NCBI GenBank assembly: GCA_031761405.1
Contig: JASEVX010000003.1
Span: 114,703,831 to 114,767,830 of the forward strand
From: Serripes groenlandicus
Taxonomy: Eukaryota > Mollusca > Bivalvia > Cardiida > Cardiidae
Reading direction: 5' to 3'
DNA: 64,000 bases
A program made the translations under genes and the position numbers. Within the stretch, counting starts at the first letter, position 1. Each line of letters begins with the position of its first letter. Positions 46,580 to 57,271 of the stretch are shown here, one piece after another. The notes beneath the pieces are model-generated. The model searched no databases, was not told where the DNA came from, and was given only the letters and a program-made list of their open reading frames with translations.

Positions 46580-48220
46580 GGCCCTTATGTTTATAGTTAC
46601 AAATTTCGCAGCGGGTGCAAAATCGCTAGGACTGTATAACTATCAATAGAAATTGTGTATCGTGAAAGACATTACAGAGTAAAAAGTACCATCGAACGAT
46701 CGATTGGTACCTTCAGATCAACAACTTCTACAAACTGCTTATTGATTTGTTATGGGGGATAAAACATGTTCAGTTGTTTTGAGGCAAGCTGTGACTGTGA
46801 CTGTAAAAAGCCATGCTAGACTGACACTACAATTTTGATTATTTTGTTTTAACGTAGTTTACTGTAAAATCTATCTCCAGGCACGGACCATTCTTTATTG
46901 TTCTATTATAGCACAGTGTAAATATTTTGTTTATATAATGACTCGTGTTAACTTCAAAAGTATTATATAAATTATTTCAAACAAGGTAAAATAAATATAA
47001 CACCATTTTTGGTAGAGTTGCGTAAGCGAACGAGACCATAGTTATAATAGCAATTTGAAGTCACGTGATTTAAAAGACTGAGAACGCCAACATAACTAGT
47101 GCAAACATTTCTTGTCTGAATTACAAATGCAAACATAAGCAAAAGTGAAATAAGTAAAATTAAATCAATTTATTCTTGGTAATCAAATACAATTACAAGT
47201 CTCTGAATGTGTAAATATCATATTTAAGTGTACACAATTATTTGGATATCACTATGCCAATATAGACAAGCTTGAAAACACTGAACCGCGCAATTATTCT
47301 TTGTAAATTGTAACCCTTTGTTCCCTTTCATGGGTGTAAACATCCACTCGCCCGCTCGAGTGGAATGAAGGATCGGGCGAGTTCGAAATTCTAGGCGCTA
47401 GTCCGACAGGGCGAGTGGGTTTTCAAGCTAAATATTTAAAATGATTAAACATTTTGCAGAATATTCGTTCATGTCCTTCATCATAATGATATTCTGCATT
47501 GCTAAGCTTTTTCTCACTATCCATCAAATCATCCGTAATGTTGCGGATGGAGCCAACAGGTGCCCATCGAAGTCGCTTCAGTTATGCATTCGTTTTCAAT
47601 AAGTAATTTTCCTTTTACATTTATCCGACCGGCACGATCAATGTTATCATGTTGATATCATAGACAGCTATTGCAATGATTAAACAAATCAAATGATATG
47701 CATCACATCAGAGAAAAAATTAAATCGTACACCATATTGTTTTCATCCAACACGTGGTTAAATTGACAAGACGAAATAGGTAAATCAAATTAAACGAAAT
47801 ATCACCCAACTCCCTATCATTTGTGTATGAATATTAAAGTTATATATAATTATTTCATTAAATATTTGATTCGGTTAAATATCACATTTGGTAAAAAGCG
47901 ACATTTTAATTGATATCCGGCACAGAAAATGTAGCGATTTTTTTAAAAATGTAAACAACGTCGACGAAACGGGTATTTTATATTTATTTTTCAGAAAATC
48001 AAGGAATAAAGTTAAAATTAGTTAAAAATAATGTGGTAGAAATGTTCATTTGATAATTCTCTACAAATACAAAAAAAAAATGACAACATTTTAAAACTAT
48101 ATTCTTATAAAGTGCTTGTCTTATTTCAAGATAATTTAGCAGAACTGTTAATAATTATATTCTACATGTTTTTAAGTTTTATTTATTGGTTTAAAGTCAT
48201 AACATTCTGGACGAAGAAAA
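46580..48220. other. No gene seen
   Basis: AT-rich. A short stretch at 47350-47420 repeats 'gcgag(t)gg' motifs ('cactcgcccgctcgagtgga'). Confidence 0.5.
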
Positions 48221-48224
48221 CAAG

Positions 48225-50110
48225 AGGGCCATGATCGCTCACCTGATTTCTTTTTCACTTAAGCCATATAAGCCCCCCTGGCGGCCATAGTTTTCGATCA
48301 ATCAACATGACTTGAAGGAATTTGATATAGGGTCACCCTAGGAATATTTCTACGAAATGATTTGAAAATCGGTCAAATAGACAGATCTGGCTTTTAAAAG
48401 GAACCGATCGATCATGTATATCTAGCTACTGTATAAGTTTGGTAAACATCGGATTATAAATGATGACTTTATCTTGTTCACAAGGTCAATTGTAGCACTT
48501 TTGCCAATTTTATGCATGAACGGATCTGGCTTGTTTCCGAAAGGAATCGAGCTCTCGTGGATATCTAGCTACTGAACAAGTTTGGTAAACATCGGATAAT
48601 AAATGAAGACTTTATCGTGTTCGCAAGAAATTGGTCCTTTTCTTTATCATGTTCAAAGATATATGTTTAATTTTATCTTGTGCGGTATCATGAAGGGAGT
48701 AAAATGCCCAATATTTAAAATTATTCTCCTCTTAATCCAGTTGTCTGATTCCAAGGTTATCTAGTAGAAAAGTTTATTTTATTGACTATCTACATCAGAA
48801 AAGGACAAAATGACAACATTTTAAAACTCCTTTCTTATGAAAATATTTGTCTGATTTACTCCTTCATTGACACTCTTCATGATTTATTAAGCCATGTTTA
48901 CTGATTGAAAGATATAGTTACCAGGCTTCTCAGAAAAGGGGTGTATTGAAAGTTATGCTTCAAATGACATCTCATCCACGAGGCAAATTTCGACAAAATT
49001 CCACAGGAATGTTCCTTTGGATGTCTTTTTTCAAAGGTGTTCAAACCTATAAGTTCTAAACACAGCGTGTGTTGCTGCGGCTGCAGGAAGGGAGTAAAAT
49101 TCTTAAACTATAACATTCTTCTTCTGTGAATTCGCTTGTCAGATTCAAAGATATTTTAGTACAAATGTTCATTGAGTGACCCTTCACAAGATTTGCATAA
49201 GCTGAATTGATTGGTTGAAAAATGTGGCAGCCATACGGAAGCCATATTAATTGGTTGATAACAAGCAAGCGAGTCGGCATCAGAAAAGGACAAAATGACA
49301 CATTTTAAAACTACGTTCTTATGAATATGCTTTTCTGATTTGCTCCTTCATTGACTCTCTTCGTGATTCTTTAAGCCATATTTACTGGTTGAAAGACAAA
49401 GTTACCAGGCTCATCAGAAAAGGCGTATATTGAACTGTTAGCTTCAAATGACATCTCATCCTAATCCACTTGACAAATTTCGACAAGATTTCAAAGGAAT
49501 GTTCCTTTGGTGGTCCTCTATTAAATGTGTTAACAATTCTTTTTTTTAAACACATCTTTTGTTGCTGCGGCAGCAGGAAGGAAGAAAAATACATTAACGG
49601 TAATATTCTTCTTCCTGAATCGGCTTGTCAGAGTACAAGACAATTTAGTACAAATGTTCCTCAAGTGACCCTCTACTAGATTTGCATAAGCTGTATTGAT
49701 TGACAGCAATACGGCATCAGAAAATGGCCAAAATGACAAACTTAGTAGATCCATTCCTATTCAATTTGTTATCTGATTTAGGATACATTTGTAATTGAGC
49801 GGAAATGTTCTACTTAATTTGTTCAATCCATAATACTTGGTTTGAAAAGATAGCTGCATCAGAATAGGGGTAACATAAACTTTTAGCTCCTAAACCATTG
49901 GATTGATAACAACCAAACTTCACGGGAATGTTATTTTCGTGGGCCTCTTAGAAACTGTTTAAAGATTTAATATCATATCAAATGTACTTTATTAATAAGT
50001 GTACATTTACAATGTCCACTTCTAGCAGTTTTATTCACGTTCTTGATTAAATGTTCTCCGACATTAGCAGTTACACATGAACTACATCGCTATCACTCAG
50101 GTGACCGAGT
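48225..50110. repeat. Long bivalve-type repeat with ~0.48-kb tandem unit
   Basis: Opens 'acaagagggccatgatcgct' and ends near 'atcactcaggtgaccgagtc'. A ~486-bp unit occurs at ~48796 and ~49282 ('catcagaaaaggacaaaatg', 'gacatctcatcc', 'gttgctgcgg'), with a partial third at ~49692. ORFs at 49.0-49.75 kb are repeat shadows. Confidence 0.8.
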
Positions 50111-51763
50111 CAAAACCACGCTTGTCCTCTGATTTGGATATGCAAAACTCTTTTGTACATTATTACATTGTTTTGGGTTTAGGCCTTTTTATATTAATCT
50201 GTTCATTTTTATAGCAATTTTCTGTCAAAATAGAAGCTTGCAATCAATTTCGTTTAACAGACACTTAAAGTAAAGTATAATACTGGAGAAATAATTCAAA
50301 ACACAACTGTTTTGGTAGAATAAACTTCTAAGTTTCTGTTATTATTGTAAACATTCATAGATTGCATACTACGAATGCGTCATTTGGTTCAGTAAAGTCA
50401 ATATATAGGAAAACACTGCACTGTCATGCATTTTCATGGTGGGATTTCCATAGAGCCATTGTGTAATATGATCATTAAAAAAACGTGCAATTAACGTGAA
50501 CCGAATGATATATTCGGGGTTGGGGTCAATTAATGTTCACAAGACCAACAAGAATTTATGATCTTTGAAACATTTCATTCTGGCCTGATGTATCATTACG
50601 TGTCATGGTTTGAATTTTGCATGACAGACATTTCTCTTCTGCATCTCCTCTTAACCGATTGCAATTCTACCTTCGGTACTTTTAGTACTTTTATTTGTTT
50701 TTAGTAACCAGAAAATGTAGATACAGATTTTTTTTTTTTTGCTTTGATATTTTAATTGGATTTCAATATAGTTTTCATTGTTATGCAGCGTTCTTTTGAT
50801 TTTGATATACCATGCATTGTGATTAATGCATAAATGTGTGTGTACGTTATGCAACGACCTCTGTGAAATAACGCCAGTCAAATAAAAGTTTTTGCGATAG
50901 ATCCCCATTCTGTGTATACAATATCGTTCAACACAAATATTATTCATTTTAACGGACATAACAAGGTCTTCCTGTGAAGTGTATGTGATAGAAAAAAAAT
51001 CGGTAAATCCTTGTCCTAATATATTCCGTGATCTGCAGTTTACCCCTTTCTGGCAGCACTTTGAGTGCTTTGATTTACATAAAGTTTGCAAAAGATTTCT
51101 GCTGCAGAGTCGTCAAAAGAATTGATCGGTAAATCCTTGTCCGTATATATTCCGTGATCTGCAGTTAGCATAACATAAAGTTTGCAAAAGGTGTCTGCTG
51201 CAGAGTCGTCAAAAAGCTTCTGTATGTGGGAAACTCATTGCGGAAAAAGTGACATTTATCTATTCGAGCTATTATAACAAGCAAGTAAAATTTCAACATT
51301 TGGGGTTCTACCCAACAGCCGGCTGGTTAAGTACTGGTTTATCCTATCAAGGCCAAATACTTAAGATGGACTTGTCATTGGAAATAATCAATAGCCAATT
51401 TTAGAAATATCTAGATAGAAATGTTAAGTTCAGCAGCCAAACAGTGATAGTTCTATTCGGAGGAGGCGTAGGTGCCGGCTGCTCTGACTTTAGACCGGTG
51501 GCGCTTGCTTCACAAATTGTTTCCAGCAATCACAGAGATAAGTTTTAAGGAATCTGTCATTGAAAGTCATTTTTTTACCAATTGCTTTATCTGTAATTGT
51601 TATACGTGTAATTGTTATACCTGTATTTGTTATATCCGTAATTATTATACCCGTAAGTATGTAAGTAAGTTAATCTTTTATTAAAGTGACATGTGTATAA
51701 CATATAATTAAACATAATACAAAGTTTGTTGGGCCTATATGACACTATACAGTATATATAGGA

Positions 51764-51906
51764 TCTGACATGATTTGTCATTTCATATGAAGTTTTATTA
51801 AACGAGTTTAAGAAATTTGTTATTAAGCGAGCCTCTGGGGAGCTTTATAACACATTTCATGGACGAGTTTAATAACATTTTATATGAAATGACAACGAAT
51901 GTCAGA
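51764..51906. repeat. Hairpin repeat H4 (~40-bp arms)
   Basis: 'tctgacatgatttgtcattt' at the left pairs with 'aaatgacaacgaatgtcaga' at the right. Central 'cgagcctctggggagct'. Confidence 0.8.
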
Positions 51907-52678
51907 TTATTTTTATCGCATGAAGAAACACAAAAAGAAAATCGGCTTTTCGCTGTCAGAAAATAGTCCCAACATGTTATACTTAATAAATTGGTAACTA
52001 ATCACACACACAAATATTTCTATTACCGATAATGGTCCCTTTACCTCGTCCATCTATCGTGACGTTTTTGTTTACCGGATACACGTTCTAAGCCATTATG
52101 TAAACATTTGCGGACGAATACAAAAATAGTGATTATTACACATGTGACATATAAAAAAAATACGTAATGGGTATATTAGATCGGATACAAGCATTGTCAT
52201 GTGATAAATAAAGGTAATGTCTATTTACGTAAATTGATGTACTCTTATCAGTTTGTGGTTCATCGAGTCTATATACATATATACATATATATATATTTAT
52301 ATACACACATCTATAATTATAACGATGGTCTCGTTCGAGCAGACAGAAGCTACAGCTTGTACAAGATGAAGTTATTGCATCCCAAAAAAAAAGGACATCA
52401 ATATTTCAGAGTTGCTAGAACTTTAGGAGATATAATTTACTTTTGAAAGCAACTTGCTTTAACATATAAGGGTTCTACTGTTGCATTTTAATAGAACGAT
52501 AATCCGTAACGCAAATGACATAAGTTTAAATACAATTACGGGTCATCCGTGCCATAAGCGCTTAATAGCACTATCTATTTATAAAAGGAAATCGATATAC
52601 CATCCACTGCCTATCCCGTTATTTTTATACATATAATTGTTATATCCATAATGGTTATATCCATATGCTTGCCATTAT

Positions 52679-52705
52679 GTTTTTTTTTTTTTTTTTTTTT
52701 TTTTT
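52679..52705. repeat. Poly(T) tract next to a MITE scrap
   Basis: About 27 T; on the minus strand a poly(A) about 80-105 nt past the sulfotransferase stop. A MITE-like 'tcaaagtcgttatctgctaa' follows directly. Confidence 0.8.
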
Positions 52706-52781
52706 CAAAGTCGTTATCTGCTAATTGTCATACATATGGGAATTGTCTAATTATAGCCATCAGTTGGACACTAGTTTTATT

Positions 52782-53302
52782 TCAGTTCCGAAAGTCAGTT
52801 ACATTCCGTGGAACAAATGCTATCGAGCGATCAAACATATACCCAGGCGTGTCGTTGTAATCTAAAAGCTTAAAATCTACTTTATATACGTCTCTGAATT
52901 CATACAATATCTTTTCAGGCACTTGACGAAACATTTCTATTAAAACTTGTCGTTTTTGTTCTTTTAGAGCAGTATGGTTGGACGATGAATGGGCAATGTA
53001 AGCCAATTGTAGAAAATATCCTCTGGAAATAGTTCCCGCCGACGAGTGTGTTAGCGGTAGTCTGTGCTTCATTTCGATCAAACCTCGCAGTTGTAATTTC
53101 CGCCATATTCGCGATAACGCTTCAAACCATCCAATACATTTTGAAATATCTTTTTTCCAACTGAATGGGCTTGTGATACTATCGTCAATAGCGTCCAATG
53201 CCGCCTGTCTCGAGAGAGGTATGTGGGAGCTTTGTATTGTCTTCTCTAATCCGAATCTACGGAACATTTCGGATGAATCAGCGGCGAAGTTTTCCATTTT
53301 AC
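52782..53302 (-). CDS. Carbohydrate sulfotransferase, last coding exon
   Basis: Completes the gene whose previous exon ends at 54320. The acceptor (TTACGCAG, just above 53302) is in phase: joining the split glycine gives the family motif F-I-G-K-M-E-N, the usual IGK-x-E after the PAPS domain. The exon encodes KMENFAADSSEM and ends with the typical C-terminal pattern of a helix (LIEMFRQVPEKILYEF) and VYKVDFKLLDY, then about 20 extra residues to TGA at 52782-52784. The two exons give 379 aa, so only the anchor region is missing relative to the usual 350-420 aa. The intervening ~1 kb intron is filled with MITEs. AATAAA on the minus strand (52776-52781) abuts the stop codon, so the 3'UTR may be very short. 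Confidence 0.88.
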
Positions 53303-53383
53303 CTGCGTAATTAAAAATTAATAATAATAATATTTATGCCTACTTCCTATCAGTGAGTTTAGTCATTAGATGGTTGACATTAA

Positions 53384-53500
53384 CCCTTTCCCACTTACAA
53401 ACGCTTTCTGAAGACCTTTGCAGCAGACGACTTTTGAAAACATAGAGGCAAAAGAAGAAATGTTTTGAACTCTATTTATTAATCACATTCTCATATTTGG
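53384..53500. mobile_element. piggyBac-like MITE, left half, in sulfotransferase intron
   Basis: TTAA at 53380-53383, then CCCTTTCCCACTTACAAACG and 'cagacgacttttgaaaacat'. No right end found. Confidence 0.75.
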
Positions 53501-53645
53501 AGATCTTTCACGCTTTGTTGATACTCCTTTAAAATTATTATCGTTTTTGTAACCTTTCAATGGCCAGGCCGTACTGCTGGCACAAGGCTTCACACTATCA
53601 GATTCAGCAGTCCAAGTGTTTTTACTATTGAAATTTTACCCGTGA

Positions 53646-53833
53646 AACTTTTCCCACCTATTAACGCGTTTTAAGGCATCTGCAGCAGACAACTTTTGGG
53701 AAAAACGTGACAAAAGGAGAAATTGCTCAAAATGTTCTTTCAGTAATTATACCTACAAGTATAGAGATTTTCCATTTTTTTAGAAGACATTTTCCAAGTC
53801 GTCTGCTGCAGATTTGCTGTATGTGGAAAAGGG
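53646..53833. mobile_element. piggyBac-like MITE in sulfotransferase intron
   Basis: Left 'aacttttcccacctattaac' (decayed); right 'gctgtatgtggaaaaggg' followed by TTAA (53834-53837). Hairpin-like middle 'gacaaaaggagaaattgctc'. Confidence 0.7.
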
Positions 53834-54083
53834 TTAATTCATCAGATAGGGCATGTTAGCAGTTATTCCTGTAGTTGTCACAACATGTTTTAACCACCAT
53901 TTCCCCCATAAAACACATCCGCAGCAGACGAATTTCAAGCGGAGACATTTCACATTATGATCGATTTCATTATTTTGCTACACTGTTTACAAAAGTCGTC
54001 TGCAGCAGAGAGGGTCAAACAAATGATTGAAATGGGAACCTGCTTAATATCCCAGAGATGTAGAATGCCATCGAGGCGGTTAA

Positions 54084-54299
54084 CCCTTTCCCTCATACGA
54101 CAATTCTGCAGCAGACGACTTTGAACATATTTTGTCAAAAAAAATGGAAAATCTCTATAAGTGAATGGATAACCTATGACTAAAAGTGGAAAACATTGTG
54201 GCAAAAGGAGAAATTGCTCGTTTTCTTCTTTTGTCACTATGTTTTCCAAAATCCGCCTGCTGCAGAGGCGTCATAAAGCGTCTATATAGAGGGAAAGGG
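54084..54299. mobile_element. piggyBac-like MITE, 216 bp, 18 bp from a splice donor
   Basis: TTAA at 54080-54083 and 54300-54303; CCCTTTCCCTCATACGAC at the left and TATATAGAGGGAAAGGG at the right. Its right TTAA lies inside the sulfotransferase intron only ~15 nt from the donor GT (54318-54319). Same length as the copy at 61782-61997. Confidence 0.9.
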
Positions 54300-54319
54300 T
54301 TAATGCAGAAACATCTTAC

Positions 54320-54938
54320 CAATAAAACTGTAGTTCAAAGAGCACATGATGCACATCTCGGATTCTATCAACGTGTGTACATCCATCTTTTTCCTGTTTT
54401 TAACGGACCATGTCACAAACTGAAGAAACTCTGTGAACGTTGGATCAGAGTAGCATCTCTTACGACTGATGTTGACCCCGTTTGGTTCCCGAAAAAGGGT
54501 AATTGCGGGTTCACCGAATCTTTTCCAAAACATTGGATTCGGAGCATACACTTTGTCGATATAAGCCGAAAGCATACGATTGTATGGATCTCGTACGAAC
54601 GTGAATTTGAAATAATCCCTAGTATCATTCGGTGTTGTGGTGTTAGATAGAGAATCAATACGCTGCATTAAGGCTTCTCCAATTGAAACCTCGTACGGAT
54701 TTCGTTTTTCCGCAGTGTGACTAACTTGATAGATGAATCGTCTCCAAAAAGTAGATCCGACTTTTTCCAGTGGACAATAGATGGATCTGTGTTTAGATAT
54801 CACGTGCATCCGGCTCAACCAAAGCGATTTCCAGTTTTCGAAATTCGTATTTACGTCCCTGCAATTATCTTGCACCTTTTTGGCTAGCTGGTATCCTGAT
54901 TGCTTCGTATAAACTTGGTCGTCTTTGACCTTGATATC
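54320..54938 (-). CDS. Carbohydrate sulfotransferase, penultimate coding exon (PAPS-binding domain)
   Basis: Transfers sulfate from PAPS to sugar hydroxyls on glycans in the Golgi lumen (known for Sulfotransfer_2/CHST8-14 type enzymes). The exon encodes 206 residues plus one base. The 5'-phosphosulfate loop is CPLEKVGSTFW (KVGST at exon residues 59-63) and the 3'-phosphate motif is FVRDPYNRMLSAY (RDPYNR at 116-121). Near the end the family pattern of two close cysteines before Y-x-F-I-G-K is kept (MCIMCSLNYSFIG). Borders: acceptor TTTATTTCAG just above 54938, phase 0; donor G|GTAAGA just below 54320, phase 1. The acceptor fits because upstream codons in the same frame match intron and MITE sequence. 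The 5' exon(s) with cytoplasmic tail and membrane anchor were not found between 55 and 64 kb. No frameshift or stop in the exon. Sugar specificity cannot be read. Confidence 0.9.
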
Positions 54939-54977
54939 CTGAAATAAAATGAGCATTATAAAACCTTTCAGGCTTAA

Positions 54978-55189
54978 CTCTTTCTCATCTTCAGACACAT
55001 TAGCAGAAGAAAAGTTTTGAAAACATTGTAACAAAAGGAGAAATTGATCATGATAAACAATCTATTTTTGCCACAATGTTTCCACGCTATTCTGAAAATG
55101 TACTTTCATTTAGACAGATCTTTAGATAATATTTTGCCAATTTATTTCAACGTCGTCTGTTGCAGATTTGCTTTTTGTTGGAAAGGGGG
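54978..55189. mobile_element. piggyBac-like MITE just upstream of a splice acceptor
   Basis: TTAA at 54974-54977 and 55191-55194 (right end displaced by one base). Internal 'gaaaacattgtaacaaaagg' and 'tttttgccacaatgtttcca'. The sulfotransferase acceptor is ~36 bp away. Confidence 0.75.
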
Positions 55190-55233
55190 TTTAATGAACA
55201 TTTTCACCAAGATAACAACAAAGTTGGTCTTAA

Positions 55234-55436
55234 TCCTTTCCCCCATACAACAAATTTGCACCAGAAGACTTTGAAAGTACCTATGCAAATACATGGATAA
55301 GCTCTATAAATGTAGGTAAAAATTATTGATAGAACTGAAAACATTGTGGCAAAAGGAGAAATTGCTCGTTTTGGACTATTTCTTCTTTGGTCGTAATGTT
55401 TTCAAAAGTCGTCTGCTGCAGATATATGGGAAAGGG
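55234..55436. mobile_element. piggyBac-like MITE, left member of a tandem pair
   Basis: Left TTAA 55230-55233, then TCCTTTCCCCCATACAACAA; right 'gatatatgggaaaggg' and TTAA 55437-55440. Confidence 0.85.
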
Positions 55437-55440
55437 TTAA

Positions 55441-55645
55441 CCCTTTCCCTCATATAGACGCTTTCTGACGCCTTGTAGCAGACTGCTTTTTGAAAACATA
55501 GTGACAAAAAAAGAAATTGCTCAAAATTGCCACAATGCTTTCGACTTTTAGTCATAGGTTATCCATTGAATTATAGAGATTTTCTATTTTTTGACAAAAT
55601 ATGTTCAAAGTCGTCTGCTGCAGAATTGTCGTATGAGGTAAAGAG
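55441..55645. mobile_element. piggyBac-like MITE, right member of a tandem pair
   Basis: Shares TTAA 55437-55440 with its neighbour; starts CCCTTTCCCTCATATAGACG and ends 'gtatgaggtaaagag' before TTAA 55646-55649. Confidence 0.85.
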
Positions 55646-55865
55646 TTAATGACTCGTTATCACTAATGACATCTCAGACCAAAATAAGTTGCTGCAAGCA
55701 AAGAGTTTTATCTGTAATTTCGTGACCGCGTACGAGCCCATACATCATTAACTGTATTCGATACCTTTGCGACAGTTCGCATAACCAAGTATAGTTATGC
55801 ACACCAACCCACGAGCATTGGCGAGTATTGACGACTGTACCGAGTCTGCCTAGTGTCGTCGAGCC

Positions 55866-56060
55866 CCGGGACTCAGTTGGTAACGACGCGGGTAACCCTA
55901 TGTTTAACCTGCAAGTCCAAAGTCCTGTAGTTATCGGGGAATCGTCAATCCAGACATCGTTGGTTCGAAGCCCGGCTCGGCCATTGGTTATCTTCTTTGA
56001 TTGACTAACGTTAGTGTGGCTAGTGTCTCGTGCGTCTTCCACCAACGGACTGTTATATGT
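55866..56060 (+). mobile_element. tRNA-headed SINE, 5' part
   Basis: A-box-like 'ggactcagttggtaacgacg', B box 'tggttcgaagcccgg', then 'cgtcttccaccaacggact' as in the SINE at 37915. The body is cut short before the MITE at 56169. Confidence 0.7.
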
Positions 56061-56168
56061 AAGAGGGTGGGAAGTTGACTTGGATGAATGTTTCGTGAAC
56101 TACCTATTTTTTTTAAAAGCATCGGGGCATTTAATGTATGCGTCCGTCCGCCGCTGTCAGTTAACATA

Positions 56169-56432
56169 TGAGCCGTTCCATGAGAAAACCAGAATTGTGG
56201 ACTCTGCGTAAAAGTATCGACCCGGATCAGCATACGCATGCCGCACAGGCTTACCCGGATATACACTTTTCGCCTCCTGTATATTTTCTGTTCCAGAATC
56301 ATTACTCTATACCTCTATCCCCCCTGAGATGGAATGTGTAGGCCCGGATCAGTCTGCGCGGAATGCGCAGGCTGATCTGGGTCGATACATTACGCAGAGG
56401 ACATAATGTTGGTTTTCTCGCGGGACGGCTCA
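56169..56432. mobile_element. TGAGCC-type MITE with TA flanks
   Basis: Starts TGAGCCGTTCCATGAGAAAA and ends with the inverse of TGAGCCGTCCCGCGAGAAAA; TA at 56167-56168 and 56433-56434. Core 'aatgcgcaggctgatctggg'. Confidence 0.9.
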
Positions 56433-56477
56433 TATTCAATATTATACCTTAGATCCTTGGACGATAACAGGGCCTTG

Positions 56478-57175
56478 TCTTCTATTCACAGCTGCAAATA
56501 TACGCAAATACGGAAATGACAATCCTGCTTTTATTCACAGCGGCAATGATTCGCTAAAACGGATAGTACAAAATTACTTCTATTCACAGCTACAAAGATA
56601 TGCAAATAATGGTGTGACAAACATATTTTATTCACATCTGCAATGATACGCATATAAGAGACTCAAAATTACTTCTATTCACATCTGAAAATATATGCAA
56701 AAAAAAAAGGAATTACTTTTATCCTTGGCTGCAACCTTACGCAAAAGGTAAATGGCAAACTTTTAATACTTTTACTCACAGCTTCAATATATGTAAGGGA
56801 ATGACAAACTTGCTGCTAATCAAAGCTGCACAATTACGCAAATAAGGGAATGACAAAATCACTTCTATTCACGGCTGCAAAGATGTGGCACTATAAGGGA
56901 ATGACAAAATTACATCAATTCACAGCTGCAAAGGTACGCAAATGATGACTGAACAAATACTATTAACAGCAGCAGATAAACGCAAATAAGGGATGGACAC
57001 CATTCTTCTTTTCACAGCTGCAAAAATGCAAATAAGGGAATGATTAAATTACTTCTATTGACAGCTGCAAGATACGCACATAGGGGAAATGACACAATAA
57101 CTTCCAGTCACAATTGCAAAGTTACACACATAAGGGATGACAAAAATAAATACTTGTATTCAAAGCTGTAAATGA
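56478..57175. repeat. Diverged ~48-bp tandem repeat
   Basis: 'cttctattcacagctgcaaa' and 'tacgcaaataagggaatgac' recur about every 45-60 bp (56483, 56532, 56580, 56627, 56676 and on), roughly 14 copies. Confidence 0.85.
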
Positions 57176-57271
57176 ACGCGAAAGATACAAAGGAATGAAA
57201 CATGGCAGTAATGTATTTCCCTCTTTGTCGCTCGGGATTATAGAGTAAGCATTGCGTCTGACTTACTGGTG

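Noticed and set aside
50651..51091. 146-codon minus-strand ORF
   Set aside because: Low-complexity Lys/Tyr/Ile-rich end, no recognisable motif, MITE-like sequence in its first part, and no splice or promoter support.
7605..54938. Joining the signal-anchor exon at 7.6 kb to the sulfotransferase exons
   Set aside because: On the minus strand the 7.6-kb exon is downstream, and its donor phase (1) does not fit the acceptor phase (0).
56014..56302. ORFs at 55.99-56.30 kb (one with a 'YEPFHEKTRIVDSA' end)
   Set aside because: These frames read through a SINE and the TGAGCC MITE terminus; the peptide is the translation of the MITE end.
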